NCBI GenBank assembly: GCA_016219075.1
Contig: JACRCJ010000024.1
Coordinates: 1-14,551 of the forward strand
Length of the DNA: 14,551 nt
Source: Deltaproteobacteria bacterium
Lineage (GTDB): Bacteria > Desulfobacterota > GWC2-55-46
Direction of reading: 5' to 3'
Shown here one piece after another: positions 1 through 6,941 of the stretch. Both the position numbers and the translations under genes were made by a program. Positions within the stretch are counted from its first letter, which is position 1. Every line of letters starts with the position of its first letter. The notes under the pieces were generated by a model, which was not told the origin of the DNA, ran no database searches, and was given only the letters and a program-made list of their open reading frames with translations.

Positions 1-122
1 AGAGCGGCAAAAATGGCAAGGTTGCCGTCTGCGCCGCCATGAGAAAATTAGTGCATATCGTCTACGGCGTCTTAAAAACCGGAAAACCCTTCAACCCCGA
101 TTACGGGACAATTTTGGCTTGA
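1..122 (+). CDS. IS110-family transposase, C-terminal end (5' truncated by window)
   Basis: The frame is open from the window edge and ends at TGA 120-122, giving about 39 residues. The piece contains G-K-V-A-V-C-A-A-M-R-K-L followed by a short helix and an F-N-P-D-Y tail. This matches the end of the Transposase_20 domain of IS110/IS1111-family DEDD transposases, where K-V-A-x-x-A-x-M-R-K-L is the characteristic closing motif. The catalytic DEDD region and the conserved serine lie upstream, outside the window, so activity cannot be judged. The family moves by a recombinase-like mechanism guided by an RNA encoded in the element. The downstream 140 bases are hairpin-rich and probably belong to the same element. 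Confidence 0.72.
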   Translation, partial: SGKNGKVAVCAAMRKLVHIVYGVLKTGKPFNPDYGTILA

Positions 123-260
123 CAACCAAGACAGTATCTACCGTGCTGAATTTCGATATGGTAGTCAAGAATCATTCGGGTTCAATCTGCAAGATTGAAC
201 CCGCCAGTAGTAATAGGTGGCCGTAGATGGGCTGATGCACAGCGAAGCCCATCGATTGTG
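123..260 (+). ncRNA. Structured non-coding tail of IS110-family element; possible bridge RNA
   Basis: This stretch separates the transposase stop from the antitoxin gene and has no supported ORF. It contains a perfect 10-bp stem (178-187 with 193-202, 5-nt loop), a 5-bp stem with one G-T pair (CCGCC 201-205 with GGTGG 216-220, which would partly compete with the first), and an 8-bp stem (226-233 with 246-253, 12-nt loop). None is followed by a T-run, so they are not ordinary terminators. In the IS1111 subgroup the guide (bridge/seek) RNA is encoded downstream of the transposase, and several stem-loops are expected there. The exact element end is not visible. The RNA assignment is inference from position and structure only. 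Confidence 0.3.
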
Positions 261-266
261 GCTGTC

Positions 267-590
267 TTACGCCATGACTGCTTTAGAACGGCGTGACTTT
301 TTCGGTTCAATGCTGATTTTCAAACCAACTACACGAAGCAGATTGAAAACACTTTTAAGCTCCGGATTGCCTTTCCTGGAAAGCATGCGATAAAGGCTTT
401 CTCGATTCATATGCGCTTTTTTTGCGATCGCGGACATCCCGCCGTGAGCCTGAGCCACATTTCTCATTGCCAAAAGGAATACTTCCTTATCCCCATCCTC
501 GATAGCCGCGTTAAGATATACGGCGGCTTCACGGGGGTCTTTTAACGCCTCGATCAAGTCTTCCTGATAACTCGTGGGTTTTTTAGTCAT
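267..590 (-). CDS. higA: HigA-like antitoxin, HTH DNA-binding (addiction module antidote)
   Basis: This 107-residue protein starts at the ATG on 588-590. The start is chosen for the AGGGGA ribosome binding site just upstream and because a longer upstream reading would lie mostly inside the toxin gene. The N-terminal part carries P-R-E-A-A-V-Y-L-N-A-A typical of the 'probable addiction module antidote' family. Residues about 50-71 (G-G-M-S-A-I-A-K-K-A-H-M then N-R-E-S-L-Y-R-M-L-S) form a Cro/C1-type helix-turn-helix. The protein would neutralise the upstream toxin and repress the operon through the 18-bp palindrome at 931-948. The gene follows the toxin and overlaps it by 8 bases, the HigBA order. 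The C-terminus is Lys/Arg-rich. Function is from family knowledge; the strength of the match makes it fairly safe. Confidence 0.88.
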   Translation of the reverse strand: MTKKPTSYQEDLIEALKDPREAAVYLNAAIEDGDKEVFLLAMRNVAQAHGGMSAIAKKAHMNRESLYRMLSRKGNPELKSVFNLLRVVGLKISIEPKKSRRSKAVMA

Positions 591-921
591 TGTTTCCCCT
601 CTTCTTAAAATCCTTCCAATAAGCCTTTGCCTGTGGGATATCTTTTTCCTGTGTTGATTTATCACCGCCGAGCAACAGCAATACTACTGTCTTTCCGTTC
701 AGCGCGTAGTAAACCCTGTACCCTGGGCCGTAATCAATCTTTAACTCATACACCCCTTCGCCAACATGGCGGTTCCTGCCTAAATTACCGAGCCTTACCC
801 TATCCAATCTTATGCGAATTTTTGCCCTTGTAACGCCGTCTAACCCGTCCACCCATTCCTTGAACGGCTTCTTGTTGGTTGCTGTCAAGTAATACTCGAT
901 AGTATATGGATGGGTTTCCAT
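583..921 (-). CDS. higB: HigB/RelE-like toxin (addiction module killer protein)
   Basis: This 112-residue protein belongs to the RelE/ParE superfamily, 'killer protein' branch. The supporting motifs are V-Y-E-L-K-I-D-Y-G-P-G-Y-R-V-Y-Y, L-L-L-L-G-G-D-K-S-T-Q and a C-terminal D-I-P-Q-A-K-A-Y-W-K-D-F. In characterised relatives these proteins cut mRNA on the ribosome and stop growth until antitoxin is made. Length and start match the family, and the ATG (919-921) is the only reasonable start. There is no Shine-Dalgarno sequence in front of it, and the promoter -10 box lies only seven bases upstream, so the mRNA probably begins at or next to the start codon. The stop overlaps the antitoxin start. 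It sits beside an IS110 remnant, as expected for a mobile addiction module. Confidence 0.9.
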   Translation of the reverse strand: METHPYTIEYYLTATNKKPFKEWVDGLDGVTRAKIRIRLDRVRLGNLGRNRHVGEGVYELKIDYGPGYRVYYALNGKTVVLLLLGGDKSTQEKDIPQAKAYWKDFKKRGNND

Positions 922-928
922 CAGTTTT

Positions 929-957
929 ATTGTAGCTTATAAGCTACATGGAGTCAA
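929..957 (-). promoter_or_regulatory. Sigma-70 promoter of the toxin-antitoxin operon
   Basis: Read on the minus strand, TTGACT (952-957) and TACAAT (929-934) are separated by exactly 17 bases. Both differ from consensus at one base. Transcription should start near 921-923, which places the 5' end at the toxin ATG. Confidence 0.78.
931..948. promoter_or_regulatory. Perfect 18-bp palindromic operator of the toxin-antitoxin operon
   Basis: TGTAGCTTATAAGCTACA is fully self-complementary. It covers the spacer and most of the -10 box of the promoter, so a bound antitoxin dimer (or toxin-antitoxin complex) would block RNA polymerase. This is the usual autoregulation of such modules. The binding itself is inferred. 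Confidence 0.75.
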
Positions 958-980
958 GCTTTTTCCGCTTTTATGCTGTT

Positions 981-1071
981 GAAGCTCCCCGCGGCAAGCT
1001 GCGGGGAATCTTCGACATATAAGGGAGTATATATTTCTATTCGCTCGCTTGACCCCGCGGCAAGCCGCGGG
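981..1071. repeat. Pair of GC-rich palindromes in an intergenic repeat
   Basis: Two copies of the same motif, CCCCGCGGCAAGCYGCGGG, lie 66 bases apart at 987-1005 and 1053-1071. The first folds as an 8-bp stem with one wobble and is extended by GAAG/CTTC at 981-1013. The second is a perfect 8-bp stem (1054-1061 with 1064-1071). Between them is an AT-rich stretch with GGGAGTATATAT. Neither has a T-run. The arrangement resembles REP-like intergenic repeats. I see no gene in 922-1169. Confidence 0.6.
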
Positions 1072-1107
1072 CTGGGCGCTCGCTATGCATGTTCAAACCG
1101 CGTCTTC

Positions 1108-1147
1108 AAAAAGGCATGAGGCGGCGGGAGAAAACTCCCGCCGCCTC
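1108..1147 (-). terminator. Intrinsic terminator of the OB-fold protein gene
   Basis: A perfect 13-bp GC-rich stem (1118-1130 with 1135-1147, loop AAAA) lies just after the stop of the minus-strand gene at 1170-1598. Read on the minus strand it is followed after five bases by a run of five T (1108-1112). Confidence 0.8.
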
Positions 1148-1169
1148 AAAAAACAGATGGGAAGAAATG

Positions 1170-1598
1170 TTATTTTGAAAAGGTCGCATCTTCTACGATG
1201 ACGGAATAGAAGTACCCATACCCGAAATCCTTGTCTGTTTCAAGCGTCCCCTGGGCAATAACGGCAGACCCGACTTCAGGCGCCTCGTTCTTGGATGTGA
1301 AAACTATCTTATTACCGCCTTCAGACCCGGTGCCGTCCTGGATATGGACCCATGTCCTCCCCATTATGTTCTTCAAGACCTTGACGACATTCCCGTGGAC
1401 TTTTACAACACGGCCCTTCAGCTCGGATTTTTTGGCGTAGACCTGCGCAACGGTGTATGTCCCCGCGGCCGCGGGCGCGGATGAGCCCGGCGCGGCTTTA
1501 TGGTTGTCCCCCGTGTTGGCCGCCTGCCCGGCGATCGCGCCGGAAGCGGTTATTACAAAAAGAGCCGTCATGGTCGATATGAATGTTTTAGCGCGCAT
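1170..1598 (-). CDS. Secreted OB-fold-like protein, function unknown
   Basis: This 142-residue protein has an N-terminal signal peptide: positive start M-R-A-K, hydrophobic core about residues 8-22, likely cleavage near A-I-A-G/Q-A. An Ala/Pro/Gly-rich linker (about 28-46) leads to a compact beta-rich domain. That domain reads T-Y-T-V-A-Q-V-Y-A-K-K-S-E-L-K-G-R-V-V-K-V-H-G and then W-V-H-I-Q-D-G-T-G. The pattern 'layer of strands, V-x-G-x-V, W-V-x-I-x-D-G-T' is that of exported OB-fold proteins often annotated as 'nucleic acid binding OB-fold' in Gram-negative anaerobes, sometimes near cytochromes. A periplasmic location makes a true nucleic acid ligand doubtful. Start ATG 1596-1598 is preceded by GGGGGA at good spacing. 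The gene stands alone with its own terminator. Confidence 0.7.
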   Translation of the reverse strand: MRAKTFISTMTALFVITASGAIAGQAANTGDNHKAAPGSSAPAAAGTYTVAQVYAKKSELKGRVVKVHGNVVKVLKNIMGRTWVHIQDGTGSEGGNKIVFTSKNEAPEVGSAVIAQGTLETDKDFGYGYFYSVIVEDATFSK

Positions 1599-1698
1599 CG
1601 TTGCTTTTCCCCCTGTTATAGTTTGTGTGTTGTTTTATACGGCAACCCCGCCATTCAAGCCCCTCGCGGCTTTCCCGCGCATGATATCAGGCATATTG

Positions 1699-1726
1699 AA
1701 AATCCGGCAAGAGAAAACTCCCGCCG
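1699..1726 (-). terminator. Probable intrinsic terminator of the yjbQ-like gene
   Basis: In minus-strand RNA, 1718-1726 pairs with 1705-1713 to make a continuous 9-bp stem that includes two G-U pairs, with a UUUU loop. A run of four U follows (1699-1702). It shares 18 identical bases (1711-1728) with the terminator at 1128-1145. Confidence 0.55.
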
Positions 1727-1739
1727 CCGCAAAAAAAGC

Positions 1740-2159
1740 TCACTCCCCGATTATCTTTACAAGCGCCCTTTTCCTCCTCCCCCCGTCGAACTCGCCGTAG
1801 AAAATCCGCTCCCATGTGCCGAAGTCGAGCCTGCCCTTTGTTATGGCCACGACCACTTCCCTGCCCATTACCTGCCGTTTCAGGTGCGCGTCCGCGTTGT
1901 CCTCGCCCGTGTCGTTGTGGCGGTATGACGACACAGGCTCATGCGGGGCGAGCCTTTCGAGCCAGCGGTCGAAGTCGTGATGGAGCCCGGACTCGTCGTC
2001 GTTTATGAATACCGAAGAGGTTATATGCATGGAGTTCACCAGCGCGAGGCCCTCTTTTACCCCGCTCTCATCCACGCACGCCTGCACCTCCGGGGTGATG
2101 TTTACAAACCCGCGCCTCTGCTCAATGTGGAAGAAAAGCTCTTTGCGGTAGGACTTCAT
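1740..2159 (-). CDS. YjbQ/UPF0047 family protein
   Basis: This 139-residue protein is the normal length for the family. Diagnostic motifs are V-N-S-M-H-I-T-S-S-V-F-I-N-D-D-E (41-56), H-H-D-F-D-R-W-L-E-R-L-A-P (60-72), Y-R-H-N-D-T-G-E-D-N-A-D-A-H-L-K-R (79-95) and the end piece I-T-K-G-R-L-D-F-G-T-W-E-R-I-F-Y-G-E-F-D-G. Family members form small beta-barrel trimers with a conserved His/Asp/Glu metal site. Some are annotated as thiamine-phosphate synthase-like because they complement such mutants at low level; the true function is unsettled. The start at ATG 2157-2159 is preferred over an upstream ATG because GAGG (2166-2169) sits six bases before it and the homology begins here. No operon partner is evident. 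Confidence 0.9.
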   Translation of the reverse strand: MKSYRKELFFHIEQRRGFVNITPEVQACVDESGVKEGLALVNSMHITSSVFINDDESGLHHDFDRWLERLAPHEPVSSYRHNDTGEDNADAHLKRQVMGREVVVAITKGRLDFGTWERIFYGEFDGGRRKRALVKIIGE

Positions 2160-2218
2160 CTTATGCCTCAGTCGATGAATGGGTTGCGTCAAACCGATAC
2201 AAACGCGATAAAGAGCGT

Positions 2219-2298
2219 GTCATTGCGAGGCGGAGCCGAAGCAATCTTTCAGTTACAAAGGCGAGATTGCCGCGCTCTCTTCGCTCGCTCGCAATGAC
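2219..2298. repeat. Interspersed palindromic repeat, GTCATTGCGAG type, copy 1
   Basis: An 80-bp element bounded by GTCATTGCGAG (2219-2229) and its exact inverse (2288-2298). Inner inverted segments GCAATCT (2241-2247) and AGATTGC (2264-2270) are also present. It lies between the yjbQ-like gene and the flavodiiron gene. Such elements are widespread in Deltaproteobacteria-like and candidate-phylum genomes. A second copy is at 7795-7878. Confidence 0.85.
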
Positions 2299-2320
2299 GG
2301 CGCGACTACATTTAATACGT

Positions 2321-3499
2321 TTACGCTATATTGTTCGCCCTGTGCCTCCGCGCAATCTGATCGGCCAGGCCATCGAGCTTTTTGAAGTCCTCTTCCCGCG
2401 GGCGTCCCTTGACCATCACCGGCTCGATCATCTCCACCTTGAGGTTCGAGATGGTGGAGGCTATCTGCTCCACCATCTTGCCGCCCCAGCCGTAGGAGCC
2501 GATGACCGAGGCGAACTTGAGCTTGGGCCTCAAGGCGTTGGCGAGGAACGCCGCCGATATGACGAGCGGGTGGGCGCCGGTCAAAACCGTCGGGGAGCCG
2601 ACAACGATGGTGGCCGCGTCCACAAGGGCCATGGCGAGCTTCCCGGTGTCGGCGTGGGCGAGGTTGAACCTCTCGACCTTCACGCCCCTCTGAATGAGCC
2701 CTTCTGTCAGGTGGTCTACCATCCGCTCGGTGGAGCCGTGCATGGACGCGTACGGTATGACGACCGTGTTGGCTACCCTGTCCGATATCCACTCCATGTG
2801 CGACTCTATTATGCAGTCCACGTGGTCGTGCACCGGGCCGTGGCTCGGTGCTATGACCTCAACCGCGTACCGCGAGAACCTCTCCATGTGCTTTCTTATG
2901 CTCGTCCTGAAAGGCATCATGACCTCGGCGTAATACCTCTTGGCGGCCTCGCACGCCTTCCAGTGCTCGTCAATGGTGAGGGTCGACGACGCCAGATGGG
3001 ACCCGAGGAGGTCGCACGTGAACAGCACCTTGTCCTCCCTGAGATACGTGGTGAAGGTCTCGGGCCAGTGCACCCACGGGGTGTGGAGGAACTCAAGGGT
3101 CTTGTCCCCGAGCAGGAGCGTCTCTCCGTCCGCTACCGTCACTATCCTCTCCCCCGCTATGTGGAGGAGGTCGATCAGGTACTCCCTGCCCTTGGGGCTT
3201 GTGACGACCACGGCCTCCCTGTACCTCTCAAGGACGTGGGGGATGGACCCGGAGTGGTCCTGCTCGGAGTGCTGTGAAATAATGTAATCTATCCTCTCAA
3301 CCCCTGCAAGCTGAGATAGAAGCACCTCTGTCTTGGACGGGTCCACGGTGTCTATCACGGCGGTCTTTTCGCCGCCCTTCACAAGTTAGGCGTTATAGCT
3401 CGTGCCGTCGGGCAGAGGTATCAGGGAATCGAAAAGCCTCCTGTCCCAGTCCACCGCCCCAACCCAGAATATGCCGTCTTTTATCTTTTTGGGCTCCAT
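2321..3499 (-). pseudogene. fprA: FprA-type flavodiiron protein, interrupted by an in-frame TAA
   Basis: Read through codon 38, this is a 392-codon A-type flavodiiron protein. These reduce O2 to water or NO to N2O in the cytoplasm using a diiron site and FMN. Diiron ligands are visible in the metallo-beta-lactamase domain: H-S-E-Q-D-H at codons 77-82, the His in W-V-H-W-P near 144, the Asp in F-T-C-D-L-L near 163, and the S-H-G-P motif near 219-222. The flavodoxin domain follows, with the FMN loop Y-A-S-M-H-G-S-T-E near 250-258 and S-Y-G-W-G-G later. The family start (M-E-P-K-K-I-K-D-G-I-F-W-V-G) is at ATG 3497-3499 behind a GGGGG ribosome binding site. Codon 38 is TAA (3386-3388), where relatives have Tyr in S-Y-N-A-Y-L-V; TAC to TAA is one base. 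Everything after it is intact. Either a recent nonsense mutation, a sequence error, or an N-terminally shortened protein from GTG 3380-3382. Confidence 0.85.
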
Positions 3500-3537
3500 T
3501 TGCCTGCCCCCTTCCGTTTTATTTTCGGCGTAAGGCT

Positions 3538-3543
3538 ATTATA
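3538..3543 (-). promoter_or_regulatory. -10 box of a promoter for the flavodiiron gene
   Basis: TATAAT on the minus strand, 38 bases upstream of the fprA ATG, is a perfect -10. The best -35 is only CTGAAA at 16 bases. It implies separate transcription from the efflux operon upstream. Confidence 0.5.
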
Positions 3544-3572
3544 GCGCAAGTACGGCGTTTTTCAGCGGCCTG

Positions 3573-4694
3573 CTACATCGCCCGCTTGAACAGCACCATT
3601 CCCGCGGTTATAGAGCAGAGGGCGAAGACCGCGAGAAAGAGGAGGTCGCCCCTTACGGCGTAGTAGCTGACGCCCTTGAAAAGCACCGCCCGGAGCGCGT
3701 GGACGGAATAGGTCTCCGGGTTTACCATGGAGAAGGCCTTGAGCCAGCGCGGGAAGCTCTCCACCGGGTATATGGCGCCGCTCGGAAAAAAGAATATCAC
3801 GTTCAGGAAGCCGGCGAGCACACCGACTATCCTCGGGTGGTTTATCCTGCCCATTATTACGCCGTTCTACCCCTGTATGCCGAGCGTGGAGAGCATTATT
3901 ATGATGACGACCAGCAGGAAGTCCGCCGGGGCGAGCATGCTCCAGAGGCGTATGCCGGATATGAAGGAGCTCAGGATGAGGACGAGCATGGCGAGTATGG
4001 TCGTTATCAGGAGCCCGCTCGCCGTAAGGCCGATGACGATATCGCCCTTTGTAAGGGGGGTGAGGAAGTAGCTCTCCTCCACGCCGAGGAACCTGTCCAT
4101 GACCATGTTGAAGGCCCCGGTGGACATGGCCCCGAGGAATATGGCCATGATGATGACCCCGGGGATGAGCGTCTGGTCGTAGTCTATCTTCTTATAGAGC
4201 TCGACCTCCCTCAGAAAGACCCCGGAGCGCTCGGAGCGCACGGGTATGAACTCCCTCTGTATCTCAGGTATCGCCCTCAGGACGGCGGATTGGACCGAGG
4301 CGGCGGAGATGTTCTCCGCGTTGTCGAGGAAGAGCCCTATCTCGCTCCTTACGCCGCGCTCCACGTCCCTGCTGAAGTTGCGGGGGATGACGAGCACCGC
4401 CTTGAACTCCCCGCTCTTGAGCCCGCTCATGGCCCGGCCCTGGTCAACGACCCTCACGACCTTTATGGTCCCGGGCCCGGCCTCGATGGAGTGGAGCATC
4501 TCGCCCAGCCTTACGGCGTAAGGCCCGTTGTCGAGGTCTATGAGCGCGAGGGGCAGGTTCTTGAGTTCGCCCTGGAACGAATTGCCGAGTATGACGAGGT
4601 ATATTATCGGCATGAGCAGGCTTATCACCACGACGAGCGGGTTCCTCAGGAACTTCCTTATATCCCTTTCGAATATGGCGAGGAAACGATGCAT
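3573..4694 (-). pseudogene. ABC-2 type efflux permease, interrupted by an in-frame TAG
   Basis: The frame reads from ATG 4692-4694 to TAG 3573-3575, 373 codons, the usual length for DrrB/YhhJ-type ABC-2 permeases. A first membrane helix (about 20-38) is followed by a large extracytoplasmic domain (about 40-170), as in the YhhJ/YbhR branch. Membrane helices follow near 175-198, 213-243 and 258-275, then two more after the interruption. Codon 276 is TAG (3867-3869), and the downstream part continues in the same frame with the conserved F-F-F-P-S-G-A-I-Y-P segment. A product ending at 275 would lack the last two helices and should not work. The gene follows the ATPase by 65 bases. A GGAG lies directly against the start codon. 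Nonsense mutation or sequence error are the likely causes. Confidence 0.85.
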
Positions 4695-4759
4695 CTCCAG
4701 TACCCGTGTTTTATAGTGCGATGGTTCCGCCTCCGCTCATCGACGGAGCGCGCCCCCGC

Positions 4760-5764
4760 CTACCTGCCCCACTTCGTCGGGACGCCGGCCCCTAAGAGGA
4801 AGCTCACCTTCTTCGCCTCCTCCTCCCTGATGGGCCGCCCGGTGAAGTGTATGAAGACGTCTTCGAGCGTCTGTTGCTTCAAGATGACCTTTGTCACGCC
4901 GGCGCCGATCCCCTTCAACCCTTCCACGAACACTGGGATAGCGTTGGCGCCGTTCTCGGCTGAGATTATCAGCGTATCGCCCTGCACGGCGCACGACGTG
5001 ACAGACGGGTTTGTCTTTATCAGGTCCGCGGCCTTGCTCGCGTCACAGCCGCTTATGGTGAGCTCAACTACGTCTTTTCTGGGTATCTGCCTCTTAAGCC
5101 CATCCACGGTGTCGAGGGCGGCTATCCTGCCGTAATCTATTATCGCCACATGGTCGCAGAGCGTCTCGGCCTCCTCCATGTAATGGGTGGTAAGGAGTAT
5201 CGTAAGCTTATCCGCGCCGCGGAACTTCTCAAGGAGCTCCCAGACGACGTGGCGGCTCTGCGGGTCGAGCCCTATGGTCGGCTCGTCGAGTATGAGTACC
5301 GAGGGCTTGTGCACCAGCCCCCTGGCTATCTCAAGCCTTCTCCTCATGCCTCCGGAGTAAGTCGCCACAAGGTCATCCCGCCTGTCCTTGAGCCCCACCA
5401 TCGTAAGAAGCTCCTCGGAGCGCTCGGTCCTCTCCGCCCTCCCCATCCCGTAGAACCTCGCGTATATGTCCATCGTCTCGCGGGCGGTGAGATCGAGGTC
5501 GCTCGTCATGGCCTGCGGGACCACGCCTATCTTCGTGCGGACGAGCGCCCTGTCCTCGACGACGTCGCACCCCATTATGCGCGCGGACCCTTGCGTCGGC
5601 CTTATCAGGGTGGTCAATATCCTTATGAGGGTGGTCTTGCCCGCGCCGTTGGGGCCGAGGAGGCCGAAAAAATCCCCTTCAGGTATGGAAATAGTGACCC
5701 CCTGCAGGGCGGTCACATTGCCGTAGACCTTGACGAGGTCCGATATCTCTATGGCCATGCCCAT
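4760..5764 (-). CDS. ABC transporter ATP-binding protein (DrrA-like efflux ATPase)
   Basis: This 334-residue protein has one complete nucleotide-binding domain: Walker A G-P-N-G-A-G-K-T-T (37-45), Q-loop at V-V-P-Q (Q84), signature Y-S-G-G-M (136-140), Walker B L-I-L-D-E-P (157-162) and H-loop His194. A C-terminal extension (about 215-310) is typical of the CcmA/DrrA family that drives ABC-2 permeases. The segment T-L-E-D-V-F-I-H-F-T-G-R near 300-315 is the standard family ending. The gene starts one base after the adaptor gene stop, so the two are translationally linked. A second ATG two codons in is an alternative start. It would power the permease encoded next; that permease carries a stop codon, which raises doubt about the whole system. 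Confidence 0.93.
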   Translation of the reverse strand: MGMAIEISDLVKVYGNVTALQGVTISIPEGDFFGLLGPNGAGKTTLIRILTTLIRPTQGSARIMGCDVVEDRALVRTKIGVVPQAMTSDLDLTARETMDIYARFYGMGRAERTERSEELLTMVGLKDRRDDLVATYSGGMRRRLEIARGLVHKPSVLILDEPTIGLDPQSRHVVWELLEKFRGADKLTILLTTHYMEEAETLCDHVAIIDYGRIAALDTVDGLKRQIPRKDVVELTISGCDASKAADLIKTNPSVTSCAVQGDTLIISAENGANAIPVFVEGLKGIGAGVTKVILKQQTLEDVFIHFTGRPIREEEAKKVSFLLGAGVPTKWGR

Positions 5765-5765
5765 G

Positions 5766-6821
5766 CTACTCGCCGAAGTATATCCTGACGTTTACGGTCA
5801 TCCCCGGCTTCAGGAGGCCGGCCGGGTTTTCAGCCCTTGCCTTTACCCTGAAGGTCTTTATATCGGCGTGGCCGCGGGTGACGTCCCTCTGCGTGGCGAA
5901 ACCGCCCACCTCGCCTATCTCGACGACCGAACCCTCAAAGACCTTGCCGTCCCCTCCGGTAAAGCTTATCGCGGCCCTGTCCCCGACCTTTATCCTCCGT
6001 ACGGAGGTCTCCTCCAGATCGATGCGAGCCCATACGTCCTTGAGCACGTCCACCGTGTAGATGGACTTGCCCGGCCCGACGGTCTCCCCGATCTCGAACG
6101 ATTTGTAGACTACCAGACCGTCCACCGGGGATTTTATGACCGTGTCCTCAAGCTGGGCGTCGAGGACCTTGAGCGCGGAGGCGGCCTCACCCTTCCTTGC
6201 AAGGAGCGCGGATCCCCTTGCGCGCGCGGCCTTAATGTTGGCTTCCGACACCCTGACGCCGGCCTCTGCCGACTTCCCGCGAGCGATGGCGCCGTTTAAG
6301 AGGGCGATATTGGAATCGAAGACTGTCCGCGCGGCGTCGAGGTCTTTCCTGGAGAGATAACCTCCTGAGAAGAGCCCCTTCGCCCTGTCGAGGTCCCGGC
6401 GCGCCTCGTCGGCCACGGCCTTTAACCTCGCTGTCTCGGCCTGAGCCGCCTCGAGTTCGTATCCCGCGCTCTCAAAAAGCGCCTGCGCGTTCTCAAGGCC
6501 GACCCTGGCCTCGACTATCTCCTCAGCCGCCCCGCGTAGCGCCGCCCTGCCCTCCTCAACCCGCGCCCTGAACTCGGCCGCGTCGAGCACGACGGCCGCG
6601 TCCCCGGCCTTGACGCTGTCCCCCTCCCTGCAACAGAGCTTCACTATCCTGCCGGATATCTTCGGCGTCAACTCGACCTCGGTAGCCTCCACGGTCCCGG
6701 TGGACTCGATAAAGCCGGTGGCCGAGGACCTCCGGGAAAGATGGAAGTAGAGGGCTATCAATGAAATGGCGCATACGGCGAAAACAGCCGCGAAAAGCCT
6801 CTGCCGTTTATTGGGCATCAT
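5766..6821 (-). CDS. HlyD/MacA-type periplasmic adaptor (membrane fusion protein)
   Basis: This 351-residue protein has an N-terminal membrane anchor at about 9-27. Next is a first half-lipoyl segment (T-G-T-V-E-A-T-E-V-E-L-T-P-K-I-S-G, about 41-57), then a long alanine/glutamate-rich coiled coil (about 85-215). A second half-lipoyl segment follows (V-I-K-S-P-V-D-G-L-V-V, about 228-238), then a beta-barrel part ending in L-K-P-G-M-T-V-N-V-R-I. This is the YhiI/YbhG arrangement, in which the adaptor links an ABC exporter to an outer-membrane TolC channel. It is the first gene of the three-gene efflux operon. No TolC-like gene is in the window. Two adjacent Met codons make the exact start uncertain by one residue. 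Confidence 0.92.
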   Translation of the reverse strand: MMPNKRQRLFAAVFAVCAISLIALYFHLSRRSSATGFIESTGTVEATEVELTPKISGRIVKLCCREGDSVKAGDAAVVLDAAEFRARVEEGRAALRGAAEEIVEARVGLENAQALFESAGYELEAAQAETARLKAVADEARRDLDRAKGLFSGGYLSRKDLDAARTVFDSNIALLNGAIARGKSAEAGVRVSEANIKAARARGSALLARKGEAASALKVLDAQLEDTVIKSPVDGLVVYKSFEIGETVGPGKSIYTVDVLKDVWARIDLEETSVRRIKVGDRAAISFTGGDGKVFEGSVVEIGEVGGFATQRDVTRGHADIKTFRVKARAENPAGLLKPGMTVNVRIYFGE

Positions 6822-6941
6822 GAGACGGCTCCATCAAAAGAGCTGGATTTTGGATTGGGAACGCCCTCCCCGTAATTCAAACCCCAGGGGTATCTGAACA
6901 TTGGAAAAACGGGACAACGGGGTATTCCCCCGCGCCCGCTT

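Noticed and set aside
1620..1670. Promoter for the OB-fold protein gene
   Set aside because: TTGAAT and TATAAA on the minus strand are only 13 bases apart, too close for a sigma-70 promoter.
2219..2298. CRISPR-like or tRNA-like structure
   Set aside because: It is a single long palindrome with inverted rather than direct repeats, no spacers and no cloverleaf.
3386..3869. Recoding of stop codons (genetic code change or pyrrolysine at TAG)
   Set aside because: TAA and TAG also end intact genes here (antitoxin TAA, ABC ATPase TAG, HlyD TAG), no recoding element was seen near either codon, and mutation or sequence error is simpler.
3699..5135. Long plus-strand ORF of 478 codons
   Set aside because: It is the antisense image of the permease and ATPase genes; the product is Tyr/His/Glu-rich low-complexity sequence.
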